64,000 nucleotides of DNA from contig NZ_MUXN01000023.1 of assembly GCF_001995215.1 (NCBI RefSeq), positions 304,636 to 368,635 on the forward strand, in the 5' to 3' direction. How positions within the stretch are numbered: the stretch's first letter is position 1; each line of letters opens with the position of its first letter. Shown in pieces: positions 1 to 8,196 of the stretch. The notes under the pieces were generated by a model. That model had not been told where the DNA came from. It did no database searches and saw only the letters and a list, made by a program, of their open reading frames with translations. Source of the stretch: Amycolatopsis azurea DSM 43854. Lineage in GTDB: Bacteria; Actinomycetota; Actinomycetes; Mycobacteriales; Pseudonocardiaceae. Position numbers and translations under genes: made by a program.

Positions 1-1290
1 GCGGAACTCGAACAGCGTGCCGGCGTGCTCAAGACGGCGCAGACCGCGCTGGCGGGTGAGAACGTCCCCGCCACCGCGTTCGGTCAGGTTTCGGCGTCCA
101 GCGCGGCTTCGGCGACCTACACCAAGACGATCAAGGACGTCGCGGGCAAACTCGACGGCCAGATCACCAGGGCGACGGTGATCCACCAGGGTCTGACGTC
201 GGCCGCGGGCGGCTACCGGCGCGCCGACGTCCAGGTCGCCGCGTCATACCGGGCGTTGATGCCGGAGAACCCGTTGCCCAAGGCCGGGAATCCGGCGGGC
301 GTCGGCGGCGCGGCCGACACCGGGCAGTGGGCCACCGCGATCGCCGAGAACCGCACGAAGGTCGCCGACGCGCTGACGTCCGAACGCGAGCGGCTCGCGA
401 ACCTCCTCGCGAACGGCGGGAAAGCCGGCGACATCGCGAACGCGCGCACCAGGATCGCGCTGTACGAGGACATCATCGCCAACGACCGGCAGATCCTGCG
501 GTTCGACCCGTCCGGCAACGGGCGCATCGCCGAACTTGTCGGCCGGATCGAACCGGGCACCCGCAACGTCGGTCTCTTCGTCCCCGGCGTCAACACCTCG
601 TTCCAGAACTTCCAGAGCTACGCGGATCTCGGCAAGAGCCTGGTCGCCGCGGACGCCACCGGGCGGACCGCGATGGTGGTCTGGGCCGACGGGGTCTTCC
701 CCCAGAACGTCGTCACAGAAGGACCCGCGGCGCATTACGCGCAGACGATGGCGCCCGATCTCAAGGCGTTCGGCGACGAACTGCGCGGGCAGATCGACAG
801 CCACGCCGGGCCGGACACCGTGCTCACCGCCGTCGGGCACAGCTACGGCGGCGCGACCGTGGGGCTCGCGGAGCAGCTCGGTCTGCGGGCCGACCGGGTG
901 CTGCACGTCGAGTCCGCGGGCATGGGGCACGGGATCTGGAGCCCGAGCGATCTCCCGGCGAGCCAGGCGGGTGTGCAGCGGTACTCCATGACCGCCCCCT
1001 TCGACCCGATCGTGGTCGCGCAGGGCAACGCGGGCCTCATCGAATGGCTCGGCGCCGGGCACGGAGCGGACCCCGACCGCTTCCCCGGCGTCGTCGAACT
1101 GGAAACCGGCCGTGACGCGAACGGCGACCTGCAGTGGGGCTTCGATTCCCACAGCGGGGTGCTCAAACCGGGTTCCGATTCCTGGAACAACATCTACGGT
1201 GTGATCACGGGCGGACCGCTCACGCACGAGGGCTTCACGGGCGGCTCGCTGGGCGAGATGGTCGTCGAGGGCGTTGGCCGGGGTTTGTGA
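1..1290 (+). CDS. DUF1023-type alpha/beta hydrolase, 5' truncated
   Basis: The frame is open from the first base, so the real start lies outside the window; GTG at 25 is merely the first visible start codon. The N-terminal half is Ala-rich and helical. The C-terminal half is an alpha/beta-hydrolase fold with nucleophile elbow GHSYGG (Ser codon 841-843), a later FDPIVV strand that may carry the acid, and a DSHSG segment that may carry the His. This pattern matches the actinobacterial DUF1023 family, whose substrates are unknown. It ends 10 bases before the next gene, so the two are probably co-transcribed. Family call is fairly sure; substrate and location are not visible. Confidence 0.8.
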   Translation, partial: AELEQRAGVLKTAQTALAGENVPATAFGQVSASSAASATYTKTIKDVAGKLDGQITRATVIHQGLTSAAGGYRRADVQVAASYRALMPENPLPKAGNPAGVGGAADTGQWATAIAENRTKVADALTSERERLANLLANGGKAGDIANARTRIALYEDIIANDRQILRFDPSGNGRIAELVGRIEPGTRNVGLFVPGVNTSFQNFQSYADLGKSLVAADATGRTAMVVWADGVFPQNVVTEGPAAHYAQTMAPDLKAFGDELRGQIDSHAGPDTVLTAVGHSYGGATVGLAEQLGLRADRVLHVESAGMGHGIWSPSDLPASQAGVQRYSMTAPFDPIVVAQGNAGLIEWLGAGHGADPDRFPGVVELETGRDANGDLQWGFDSHSGVLKPGSDSWNNIYGVITGGPLTHEGFTGGSLGEMVVEGVGRGL

Positions 1291-1300
1291 GGAGCACCAG

Positions 1301-1678
1301 ATGATCACCAGGAACACCGAACTCGACCCGCTGGCCGAGGATCTGACGGCGGTCATCGACGGCGTGGCCGGCACCTTCGGCACCACCGCGGAACGCACCG
1401 TCGAAGGCGAACTGGACTGCGACCCGACCCAGCCGGGCCGGTTGCTCTGCTGGCAGTACGGTCTCCGCGTGGACGACGCGTCCGACGCGGTCCGCAAACT
1501 CGTCGACGTCGTCTTGCCGATGCTGGAGGGTCAGGGCTGGCGGGCGCGTGACCGCAGCAACCCGCGTGAGCTGATCGCGCAGTTCAGCCGCGACGGCGCC
1601 GACTTCAACGTGCACGTCTCCCGCGCCGGCGACGGCGTGGCCATCGTGGGCTCGACGGCCTGCGTATCCGTCCCCTAG
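1301..1678 (+). CDS. Small conserved hypothetical protein
   Basis: A 125-residue protein starting at ATG 1301, chosen because GAGGAG sits just upstream; a TTG at 1274 would overlap the preceding gene. There is no signal peptide or membrane segment. The sequence is acidic with a central Trp/Arg-rich strand region and looks like a compact alpha/beta domain. Its position 10 bases after the DUF1023 hydrolase suggests a shared transcript and perhaps a partner or immunity-like role, which is inference only. I do not recognise the family. Confidence 0.7.
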   Translation: MITRNTELDPLAEDLTAVIDGVAGTFGTTAERTVEGELDCDPTQPGRLLCWQYGLRVDDASDAVRKLVDVVLPMLEGQGWRARDRSNPRELIAQFSRDGADFNVHVSRAGDGVAIVGSTACVSVP

Positions 1679-1703
1679 AGAAAACCCCGGGGGTCGCAAA
1701 AGA

Positions 1704-1753
1704 CCTCGTGAGCGGCAGTGGAGTCCCCCAGTACTCCGCTGCCGCTCACGAGG
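1704..1753. terminator. Bidirectional terminator hairpin
   Basis: Arms 1704-1724 and 1733-1753 pair over 21 bp with one G-U type difference around an 8-base loop. It lies between the convergent genes ending at 1678 (+) and 1746 (-), and its right arm includes the stop codon of the latter. Confidence 0.8.
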
Positions 1754-2915
1754 CGCGAAATCGCGAAGGCCGCCAGCCCCGGCGCTTGCCCCGCCGGACC
1801 GCCGCCACCACCACGCCCGCCGCGATCGCGGTGGCCACCCCGACGATCGCGAGCACACCGGAGACCTTGTCGGTTCCCGCACGAGCGGGCGCCGCGGCAG
1901 GGACGACGTAGGTGTCCGGGCCGACGCTCGGCGGTCCTCCCGGACCGGGTGTGTCGGCCGGGATCGCGGCGGAAACGGCGGCGTAGGCGTCGAGCGCGCC
2001 CCAGCCCCGCCGGGGATCGTGCCCACCGCTCGGCCCGCGGTGCGCGGTCAGCGTCAGCCGGGCGACGACCTGCTCCGGCGACAGATCGGGGTGATAAGCG
2101 CGGACGAGCGCCGCGACGCCCGCCACGTGCGCCGCGGCCAGGCTCGGGTCGCTCACCGGCCACCGGTGCGCGACGGTGCCGCCCGCGCCCGCGGACGTGC
2201 TGACCAGTTCGGCGCCGGGCGCGGAAATCCCCACGTAGGAACCGGATTCCGTCTGCACCGCTTCGCCTGTTTGGTTGGTCGAACCGACGGCGAGCACGCC
2301 TGGTGTCGCCGTCGGATACGACGTCTGGCCCTGCTGCGTGCCCGCCGCAGGGGAGACGATCAGCGCGCCTTTCTCCTTGGCGTGGGAGACGGCGCCGCCG
2401 AGAGCGGGGCTGTCGGAAGCGGCCGGGACGGCGATCAGGATGATCCCCGCGCCGCGGTTCAGCGCCGTTTCGATGGCGGACGCGAGCTGCCCGGGGTCAC
2501 CGCCACCGTTCGCCTGGGTGTAGCGGATCGGCAGGATCTTGGCGCCGGGCGCGATCCCGACGAAGGTCGTGGACGGATCCGGTTGCGCGCCGACGATCCC
2601 GGCGGCGATCGTGCCCCGGCCGTCGCAGTCGTCGGACTCGGTGCCCTGGCCGCCGACGAGCTGACCGGACGCGAACTGGCCGTTGCTCCGGTCGACGCCG
2701 GTGCCGATCACCGCGACCAGCTGACCGGTGCCGCGGGACAGCGGCCAGATCCGGGCGGGATCGATCAGCCGTTGTCCCCACGGGACGGCCGCGGTGTAGG
2801 TGCCGGTCGGGTTCGCGCACTGCTCGGCGACCGCCGCCGACGGGACGGGAGTGCCGAGCAGTGCTACGAAAGCAACGCCTCCCGCGACGGCACTTTTACC
2901 GGCAAAGCCCACCAT
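1746..2915 (-). CDS. Mycosin-like subtilase homologue lacking catalytic Asp and His
   Basis: A 389-residue protein with the mycosin (MycP, type VII secretion protease) layout: signal peptide (1-30), the segment DPARIWPLSRGTGQ, subtilase domain, proline-rich linker and a C-terminal membrane helix (about 351-373) followed by basic residues. The active-site motifs are degraded. The Asp motif reads VAVIGTGVD (Gly71 where Asp is expected), the His motif reads CDGRGT (Arg100 for His), the Ser motif reads DPSLAAAHVAG instead of GTSxAAPxVAG (a Ser remains at 258), and the oxyanion Asn region reads AAGTQQ. It should therefore be proteolytically inactive. ATG 2915 has GGAGGA directly upstream. No other ESX genes are in view. 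Function may be a scaffold or a decayed paralogue. Confidence 0.85.
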   Translation of the reverse strand: MVGFAGKSAVAGGVAFVALLGTPVPSAAVAEQCANPTGTYTAAVPWGQRLIDPARIWPLSRGTGQLVAVIGTGVDRSNGQFASGQLVGGQGTESDDCDGRGTIAAGIVGAQPDPSTTFVGIAPGAKILPIRYTQANGGGDPGQLASAIETALNRGAGIILIAVPAASDSPALGGAVSHAKEKGALIVSPAAGTQQGQTSYPTATPGVLAVGSTNQTGEAVQTESGSYVGISAPGAELVSTSAGAGGTVAHRWPVSDPSLAAAHVAGVAALVRAYHPDLSPEQVVARLTLTAHRGPSGGHDPRRGWGALDAYAAVSAAIPADTPGPGGPPSVGPDTYVVPAAAPARAGTDKVSGVLAIVGVATAIAAGVVVAAVRRGKRRGWRPSRFRAS

Positions 2916-2921
2916 TCCTCC

Positions 2922-2950
2922 AGAATCCCCTTGTCACACAAGGGAATTCT
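2922..2950. promoter_or_regulatory. Hairpin at the ribosome binding site of the mycosin-like gene
   Basis: Arms 2922-2934 and 2938-2950 (13 bp, 3-base loop, one difference) lie immediately upstream of the GGAGG and ATG of the gene starting at 2915. On that gene's own strand the one difference is a U-G pair. It could be an operator or an RNA hairpin that controls access to the start. Confidence 0.55.
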
Positions 2951-2958
2951 AGTTTGCC

Positions 2959-3124
2959 AGTGGTTGCCATCGGAAGTCCTTCTGGGGTATTCGGCGGATC
3001 CAGGTTTCCGCTGGGCGTGCGGCCGTGAGGTCCTCGTACCGGGTTGTACTCGGGTCTCACGGCCGTGCGTCCAGCGGGAAGCTGGGCCGTCGAGACCCCA
3101 GGAGGACTTCCGATGGTGACCACT
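2959..3124 (+). repeat. Long imperfect inverted repeat (hairpin element 1)
   Basis: Left arm 2959-3029 pairs with right arm 3056-3124; the central part (about 3030-3055) contains a smaller GTAC...GTAC hairpin. Every transition difference between the arms is T versus C or G versus A in the direction that gives a G-U pair on the plus-strand RNA; the remaining differences are two transversions and small gaps. The core around 3030-3055 is nearly identical, in reverse orientation, to the core of the element at 52534-52696. It fills the gap between the nadC stop and the mycosin-like gene. No protein-coding function is evident. Confidence 0.75.
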
Positions 3125-3128
3125 CAGG

Positions 3129-4019
3129 TCAGCGCAGGTCCATCCCGAGGTCGAGCGCGGGTGAGGAATGGGTGAGCGCCCCGACGGCGAGGAAGTCCAC
3201 CCCGGACGCCGCGTACGCGCGCGCGACGTCCAGCCGTAGCCCACCGGAGGATTCCAGACGGGTCTTCGGGGAAACCTCGTCGCGCCGGTCGACGGCCTTC
3301 GCGCACTCGTCGGGCGTGAAGTTGTCCAGCAGCACCTCGTTGGCGCCCGCGGCGAGCGCCTCCTCCAGCTGGTCCAGGTCGTCGACCTCGACCTCGCAGT
3401 GCAGTTCGGGCGCGTGCTCGCGCGCGGCGGCGAGCGCGGCCGTCACCGAACCCGCGGCGACCACGTGGTTGTCCTTGATCAGCACCGCGTCACCGAGCCC
3501 GAGCCGGTGGTTCACCCCGCCGCCCGCGCGCACGGCGTACTTCTCCAGCAGCCGCAGCCCGGGCAGGGTCTTGCGGGAATCCCTGACCCGGCAACCGGTC
3601 CCCTCCACCGCGGCCACCCACGCGGCGGTCGCGGTGGCGATGCCCGACAGGTGGCACAGCAGGTTCAGCGCGGTGCGTTCGGCGGTGAGCAGGCCGCGCA
3701 CCGGGCCGCGGACGACCAGCGCGGGCTCGCCGGCGGTCAGCCGGTCACCGTCGTCGCGGGCCGCAAGGATCTCCAGGCTCGACCCGAGCACGACGTCGAA
3801 CACCGCGAGCGCCACCGGGATCCCGGCGACCACACCGGCCGTCCTCGGCGTGAGTTCGGCCAGCGCCCGGGCGGACTCGGGCACCGTGGCGTTCGTCGTC
3901 GCGTCGGGCCCGTAGCGAAGGTCTTCGGCCAAGGCCGTGGTGACGACGCGCCGCACGTCGGCGACGTCGAGACCGTGATCGGCCAGTGCCTTGGTGACCC
4001 ACGGGGAGAATTCGCTCAT
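3129..4019 (-). CDS. nadC: Nicotinate-nucleotide pyrophosphorylase (quinolinate phosphoribosyltransferase)
   Basis: A 296-residue cytosolic enzyme that converts quinolinate and PRPP to nicotinate mononucleotide, CO2 and pyrophosphate, the last step of de novo NAD ring synthesis. Family signatures visible are RDSRKTLPGLR, VRAGGGVNHRLGLGD and the LIKDNH segment that binds the substrate phosphates. Length is typical. ATG 4019 overlaps the nadB stop by four bases (ATGA), so translation is coupled and it is the third gene of nadA-nadB-nadC. Transcription is probably governed by the NrtR operator upstream of nadA. Confidence 0.96.
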   Translation of the reverse strand: MSEFSPWVTKALADHGLDVADVRRVVTTALAEDLRYGPDATTNATVPESARALAELTPRTAGVVAGIPVALAVFDVVLGSSLEILAARDDGDRLTAGEPALVVRGPVRGLLTAERTALNLLCHLSGIATATAAWVAAVEGTGCRVRDSRKTLPGLRLLEKYAVRAGGGVNHRLGLGDAVLIKDNHVVAAGSVTAALAAAREHAPELHCEVEVDDLDQLEEALAAGANEVLLDNFTPDECAKAVDRRDEVSPKTRLESSGGLRLDVARAYAASGVDFLAVGALTHSSPALDLGMDLR

Positions 4020-5671
4020 GCCACACCCTCCAAAGCGATCGGATCGGCCAGCACCGGCTGCCCCGACGGGCTGAGCCGGATGAGCTGACCGCGTTGCCAG
4101 GCGCTGTCGTCACGTTCGGGGAAATCGGTCCGCACGTGGCAGCCGCGCGATTCCGTCCGGCGCGCGGCCGCCGCGACCAAGGCCTCCGCCACCAGCGTGA
4201 GCGCCGCGTCCTCGACGATCCGAGTCGTCCACAAAGGACTCTCGACGGTCGAAAGGTCCAGCACCGAGCCGACGACCGACAGGCCTTCCGCGTCCCGTCC
4301 GATAGCGGCGTAGCGGCTCATCGCGCGCTGCATCGCGTCGCGATCGGCCACCGGGACGGTCGCCCGGTGCGCGAGTACACCGCGGCGCGGGTCGCCGAGC
4401 TGTCCGGTGGCGAGGTCCGCGGCAACCGCCTCGGCCGCCCGCCGCCCGACGACCAGTCCTTCGAGCAAACTGTTGGAGGCCAAGCGATTCGCGCCGTGCA
4501 GACCGGTCCTCGCGACCTCGCCCGCCGCGTAGAGACCGCGAACGCCGGAGCGTCCGTCCACAGTGGTCACCACGCCGCCGCAGGAGAAATGCGCCGCCGG
4601 CGTGACCGGGATCGGATCCTTCGCCGGGTCGAGCCCGAGCACCGCGCACGCCGCGTACACGGTCGGGAATCGCTTCGCGAACCCGGAGATCCCTGTGGCG
4701 TCGAGGAAAACGTGATCATCGATACCGCCGGGCGCCTGCGCCATGTGGCGCGTGATCGCCGCCGAGACGACGTCCCGGGGCGCGAGGTCGCCGAGCGGGT
4801 GCACCCCGCGCATCACCGAAGCGCCCGTCGCGTCGATCAGGGTCGCGCCCTCGCCGCGCACCGCCTCGGTGACCAGCGGGCAGTGCCCGCGCGCGCCGGG
4901 CGTGAACAGGACCGTCGGGTGGAACTGGACGAACTCGACGTCCGCGACCTGCGCCCCCGCGCGCAACGCGAGCGCCAGCCCGTCCCCCGTGGCGATCTCC
5001 GGATTCGACGTCGCGTGGTAGAGCTGCCCGAGTCCGCCGCTGGCCAGCAGCACCGCGGGCGCCCGGACGACGCCCGGCACACCGTGGTGGTCCAGGACGG
5101 TCACACCGACGACCTCGCCCGACGGCGTACGGATCGCGTCGACGGCGATGTGGTGTTCCAGCACCGGGATCCGGCTGCCACCGGCCTTCGCGACCAGTGT
5201 CCGCTCGACCTCCGCGCCGGTCGCGTCACCACCGGCGTGGATGACGCGGAACGCGCTGTGCCCGCCTTCCCGCGTGCGGGCGAGCTCGGTCCGCCCTTCG
5301 GCCGCCAGGTCGAAGCGGGCGCCCTGGGCGCGCAGCCTGGCCACCGCGGCCGGGCCGCCCGCGATGATCGAACGCACGGCGTCCTCGTCGCAGAGCCCGG
5401 CACCGGCGGTGAGCGTGTCCTCGGCGTGCTTGCCGACCGAGTCGCCCCGCTCGTGTTCACCCTCCAGCACGACCGCGACCCCACCCTGCGCCCAGCGGGT
5501 GTTCCCGTCGGAGACGGCCGCCTTGGTGACCACCAGGACGTGCAACCCGAGTTCCCGGGCGCGCAGCGCGGCGGTGAGCCCGGCCACTCCGCTGCCGATC
5601 ACCACGAGATCGGCAGCGGCCTCCCAAGCCGGGTTGGTTTTCGCCTGGAGGGCGGTAACCGGGCCGGTCAT
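4016..5671 (-). CDS. nadB: L-aspartate oxidase
   Basis: A 551-residue FAD enzyme that oxidises L-aspartate to iminoaspartate for NadA. The N-terminal dinucleotide fold reads VVIGSGVAGLTAALRA. Family motifs RWAQGGVAVV, the HSAFRVIHAGGDATG stretch and GANRLASNSLLEGLVVG near the flavin are all present, as is the C-terminal helical domain of the succinate dehydrogenase/fumarate reductase superfamily. It starts at ATG 5671, overlapping the nadA stop by four bases, and overlaps nadC by four at the other end, a tightly coupled operon. Confidence 0.96.
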   Translation of the reverse strand: MTGPVTALQAKTNPAWEAAADLVVIGSGVAGLTAALRARELGLHVLVVTKAAVSDGNTRWAQGGVAVVLEGEHERGDSVGKHAEDTLTAGAGLCDEDAVRSIIAGGPAAVARLRAQGARFDLAAEGRTELARTREGGHSAFRVIHAGGDATGAEVERTLVAKAGGSRIPVLEHHIAVDAIRTPSGEVVGVTVLDHHGVPGVVRAPAVLLASGGLGQLYHATSNPEIATGDGLALALRAGAQVADVEFVQFHPTVLFTPGARGHCPLVTEAVRGEGATLIDATGASVMRGVHPLGDLAPRDVVSAAITRHMAQAPGGIDDHVFLDATGISGFAKRFPTVYAACAVLGLDPAKDPIPVTPAAHFSCGGVVTTVDGRSGVRGLYAAGEVARTGLHGANRLASNSLLEGLVVGRRAAEAVAADLATGQLGDPRRGVLAHRATVPVADRDAMQRAMSRYAAIGRDAEGLSVVGSVLDLSTVESPLWTTRIVEDAALTLVAEALVAAAARRTESRGCHVRTDFPERDDSAWQRGQLIRLSPSGQPVLADPIALEGVA

Positions 5672-6678
5672 TCTCCGCCGCCAGGCTGCCCGATCTCGAT
5701 CATGCGCTGCACGGAAGCGCGGGCTCGGGCGGCGGTCTCGGCGTCGACGTGGACCTCGTCGGCCCCCTCGCGCAGCGACCGCAGCAGGGCGGCGGGCGTG
5801 ATCATCTTCATGTACCGGCAGGACGCCCGGTCGTTCACCGCGCGGAAGTCGATCTCCGGCGCGGCCTTGCGCAACTGGTGGATCATCCCGATCTCGGTGG
5901 CCACGAGCACCGACTTCGCCTTGGTGTCGCGGGCGGCGTGGACCATGTCGCCGGTCGAGAGGATCTTGACCCTCTCAGGGGCGACAGCGCCCTCTCCCGC
6001 GAGGTACAGCGCCGACGTCGCGCAGCCGCATTCCGGGTGGATGAACAGGTCGGCGTCCGGGTTCTCCGAGGCCCGCTCGGCCAGCTCGGCACCGTTGATC
6101 CCGGCGTGCACGTGGCATTCCCCGGCCCAGATGTGCATGTTCTCCCGGCCGGTCACGCGCTTGACGTGCGCGCCGAGGAACTGGTCCGGCAGGAACAGAA
6201 CCTCCTGGTCAGCGGGGATGGAGGCGACCACGTCGACGGCGTTCGACGAGGTGCAGCAGATGTCGGTCTCCGCCTTGACCTCGGCCGTGGTGTTCACGTA
6301 GGACACGACGACCGCGCCGGGGTGCTCGGCCTTCCAGGCGCGCAGTTCGGCGCCGGTGATCGAGTCCGCGAGCGAACAACCGGCCCGCGCGTCCGGGATC
6401 AGGACCGTCTTCTCCGGCGCCAGGATCTTCGCCGTCTCGGCCATGAAGTGCACGCCGCAGAAGACGATGGTCGACGCGTCACTGTTCGCCGCGATCCGGC
6501 TGAGCGCGAGGGAGTCGCCGGTGAAATCGGCGATGTCCTGGATCTCGGGAACCTGGTAGTTGTGCGCGAGCAGGACGGCGTCACGCTTGCGAGCGAGGCT
6601 CCGCACCTCCTCCGCCCAAGCCGCGTCGGCGACGACGCCACCGTAGGGAGTCAGTTCGTTCTCAAACGTGATCGTCAT
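5668..6678 (-). CDS. nadA: Quinolinate synthase
   Basis: A 336-residue enzyme that condenses iminoaspartate with dihydroxyacetone phosphate to quinolinate using a [4Fe-4S] cluster. Cluster-type cysteines are in FCGVHFMAETAK, CCTSSNAVDV and HPECGCATSA. I chose ATG 6678 because a GGAGGG site lies eight bases upstream; an in-frame start at 6708 would reach into the divergent promoter. It is the first gene of nadABC and faces nrtR, with a shared operator at 6712-6738. Confidence 0.95.
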   Translation of the reverse strand: MTITFENELTPYGGVVADAAWAEEVRSLARKRDAVLLAHNYQVPEIQDIADFTGDSLALSRIAANSDASTIVFCGVHFMAETAKILAPEKTVLIPDARAGCSLADSITGAELRAWKAEHPGAVVVSYVNTTAEVKAETDICCTSSNAVDVVASIPADQEVLFLPDQFLGAHVKRVTGRENMHIWAGECHVHAGINGAELAERASENPDADLFIHPECGCATSALYLAGEGAVAPERVKILSTGDMVHAARDTKAKSVLVATEIGMIHQLRKAAPEIDFRAVNDRASCRYMKMITPAALLRSLREGADEVHVDAETAARARASVQRMIEIGQPGGGE

Positions 6679-6699
6679 CGTTCTGGCCCTCCGGACCGA

Positions 6700-6728
6700 T
6701 TTGTCCACTGTCGGTTTTCGCCTTACAA
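6700..6728 (-). promoter_or_regulatory. Promoter of nadABC
   Basis: Read on the minus strand: TTGTAA (6728-6723), 17-base spacer, GACAAA (6705-6700), giving a start near 6693 and a short leader to ATG 6678. Its -35 hexamer is the complement of the nrtR -10 region and its -10 is the complement of the nrtR -35 region. Confidence 0.55.
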
Positions 6729-6729
6729 T
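6701..6729 (+). promoter_or_regulatory. Promoter of nrtR (leaderless)
   Basis: TTGTCC at 6701-6706, 17-base spacer, TACAAT at 6724-6729. The start of transcription would fall at about 6736-6738, at the GTG start codon, so nrtR mRNA is probably leaderless. Confidence 0.65.
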
Positions 6730-6738
6730 CGAAAACCG
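6712..6738. promoter_or_regulatory. Probable NrtR operator palindrome
   Basis: A perfect inverted repeat: CGGTTTTCG (6712-6720), nine-base spacer, CGAAAACCG (6730-6738). The spacer contains the nrtR -10 and nadA -35 elements and the last base is the first base of the nrtR start codon. Binding would block both promoters. That NrtR proteins control NAD genes is established; that this is its site is inference from position. Confidence 0.7.
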
Positions 6739-7436
6739 TGCGAAGTCATCTTAACACCCAGACCCCCCTGGCCCACGAGGTTTTGGGAGCGGTCCTTCAA
6801 GTGCGCTCGGACACACTCCGGGTCCTGCTGTGGCGGCGCGCGCTCGATCCCCATCTGGGCCGCTGGTCCCTTCCGGGCGGCAGGCTTCGCCCGGATGAAG
6901 ACGTCGAGGCGTCCATTCGGCGGCAGCTCGCGGAGAAGGTCGACGTACGCCAGCTGAAGCATGTGGAGCAGCTGGCGGTGTTCAGCGCGCCGGACCGGGT
7001 GCCGGGTCCGCGCGTCGTGGCGACGGCGTTCCTCGGCCTCGTTCCGTCCGATGTGGACCCCGAGATCCCGGAAGACACCGAATGGCAAGACGTTTCCGAG
7101 TTGCCGCGGACGGCGTTCGACCACGAGTCCATCGTGCTGCGCGCGCGGGACCGGCTGCGCTCGAAGCTCTGCTACACGAATCTCGGGTTCGCGCTCGCCC
7201 CGGAGGAGTTCACCGTTTCGGCGTTACGGGGGCTGTACTCGGCCGCGCTCGGTTACCGGGTGTCCGCGACGAACCTGCAACGCGTGCTGTCCCGGCGCGG
7301 GCTGCTCCTCCCCACCGGCCACACCGCCCCTCCCGGACGCAGCGGCGGACGTCCGGCGGCGCTCTTCTCCTTCGCGGGCAAGGGGATGCAGATCACCGAC
7401 CCGTTCGCGGTGTTCCGCCCACCTGCCGGAAAGTGA
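6738..7436 (+). CDS. nrtR: Nudix-related transcriptional regulator of NAD synthesis (NrtR)
   Basis: A 232-residue protein with an N-terminal Nudix-like fold (about 12-140) and a C-terminal winged helix (about 150-225), the NrtR architecture. The Nudix box (about 47-69) has GGRLRPDEDVE followed by RQLAEK, so the catalytic REUxEE glutamates are missing, as expected for a ligand sensor (ADP-ribose or related) rather than a hydrolase. It diverges from nadABC, the usual place for NrtR. The GTG start at 6738 is supported by a -10 element ending eight bases upstream and by overlap with the operator, implying autoregulation. Confidence 0.9.
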   Translation: MRSHLNTQTPLAHEVLGAVLQVRSDTLRVLLWRRALDPHLGRWSLPGGRLRPDEDVEASIRRQLAEKVDVRQLKHVEQLAVFSAPDRVPGPRVVATAFLGLVPSDVDPEIPEDTEWQDVSELPRTAFDHESIVLRARDRLRSKLCYTNLGFALAPEEFTVSALRGLYSAALGYRVSATNLQRVLSRRGLLLPTGHTAPPGRSGGRPAALFSFAGKGMQITDPFAVFRPPAGK

Positions 7437-7464
7437 CCGTCCTGCGAAGTCCTCGCGGTCCCCG

Positions 7465-7470
7465 TACCTT
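7465..7470 (+). promoter_or_regulatory. -10 element TACCTT, leaderless LON-domain gene
   Basis: TACCTT ends six bases before the GTG start at 7477, and no Shine-Dalgarno site is present. This spacing would put the transcript start at or next to the start codon. Confidence 0.5.
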
Positions 7471-7476
7471 GAACGG

Positions 7477-8193
7477 GTGACCGAGCCGAGCGATGAGTCC
7501 TCCGGGAAGGCGATCTTGCCGTTGTTCCCGCTACAGACCGTGCTTCTGCCCGGAACACACCTTCCGTTGCACATCTTCGAACCGCGGTACCGGCAGCTGA
7601 TGACCGACCTCGTCGGCGATGTCGTCCCGGACCGCGAGTTCGGCGTCATCGCGTTGCGTTCGGCGATGATCAGGGAGGTGAGCGGGCCCGAGCACGTCCA
7701 CGAGGTCGGCTGCAGCACGGTGCTGCGCGAGGCGAAACGACTGCCGGACGGCAGATTCGACGTCGTCACCACCGCGCGGCGCCGGTTCCGGCTGCTCGAG
7801 ATCGACCGCGTTTCCGCGCCGTACCTGATCGGCGCGGTCGAGTGGGTGCCCGACGACCGGGTCGCCTCGGTGCACGGCGACACCGTGAACAGGCTCGCCG
7901 ACGTCGCCAAGGCGGCGCATCGGCGCTACTGCGAGTCCGCCTGGAACGCCGAGGACTGGACCACCCCGCCCGAAGACGGCGACATCGCGGCGCTCGCGTA
8001 CCGGCTCACCGCGGACTGCCTGCTCCCGATGGAAGACCGGCAGCGCCTGCTGGAGGAGACCAACCCGCTGCGGCGCCTGCGGATCGCGTGCAGGCTGCTG
8101 ACGCGGGAGGCCGGGTTCCTCAGCACGCTGGGCGCCGTGCCGATGCCGCCGGGGGAACTCGGCGAGTTCACCCGGCCCTCGAACCTGAACTGA
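7477..8193 (+). CDS. LON substrate-binding-domain protein
   Basis: A 238-residue stand-alone LON N-terminal (substrate-binding) domain: LPLFPLQTVLLPGTHLPLHIFEPRYRQL at residues about 13-40 is split here only for description, with the hallmark PLFPL and HIFEPRYR motifs. No ATPase or Ser-Lys protease domain follows, so it is not a Lon protease. Such proteins are common in actinobacteria and their role is unsettled. GTG 7477 is preferred because it is the last start before the domain and has a leaderless-type -10. It ends three bases from the convergent M48 gene. Confidence 0.85.
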   Translation: MTEPSDESSGKAILPLFPLQTVLLPGTHLPLHIFEPRYRQLMTDLVGDVVPDREFGVIALRSAMIREVSGPEHVHEVGCSTVLREAKRLPDGRFDVVTTARRRFRLLEIDRVSAPYLIGAVEWVPDDRVASVHGDTVNRLADVAKAAHRRYCESAWNAEDWTTPPEDGDIAALAYRLTADCLLPMEDRQRLLEETNPLRRLRIACRLLTREAGFLSTLGAVPMPPGELGEFTRPSNLN

Positions 8194-8196
8194 GCC

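Noticed and set aside
1..1290. Complete hydrolase gene starting at GTG 25
   Set aside because: The frame is open to base 1 with coding-like sequence before the GTG, so the gene is cut by the window edge.
2864..3244. Short open frames across hairpin element 1
   Set aside because: Both arms encode similar peptides only because they are inverted copies; no start signal, and the G-U polarity fits RNA structure better than coding.
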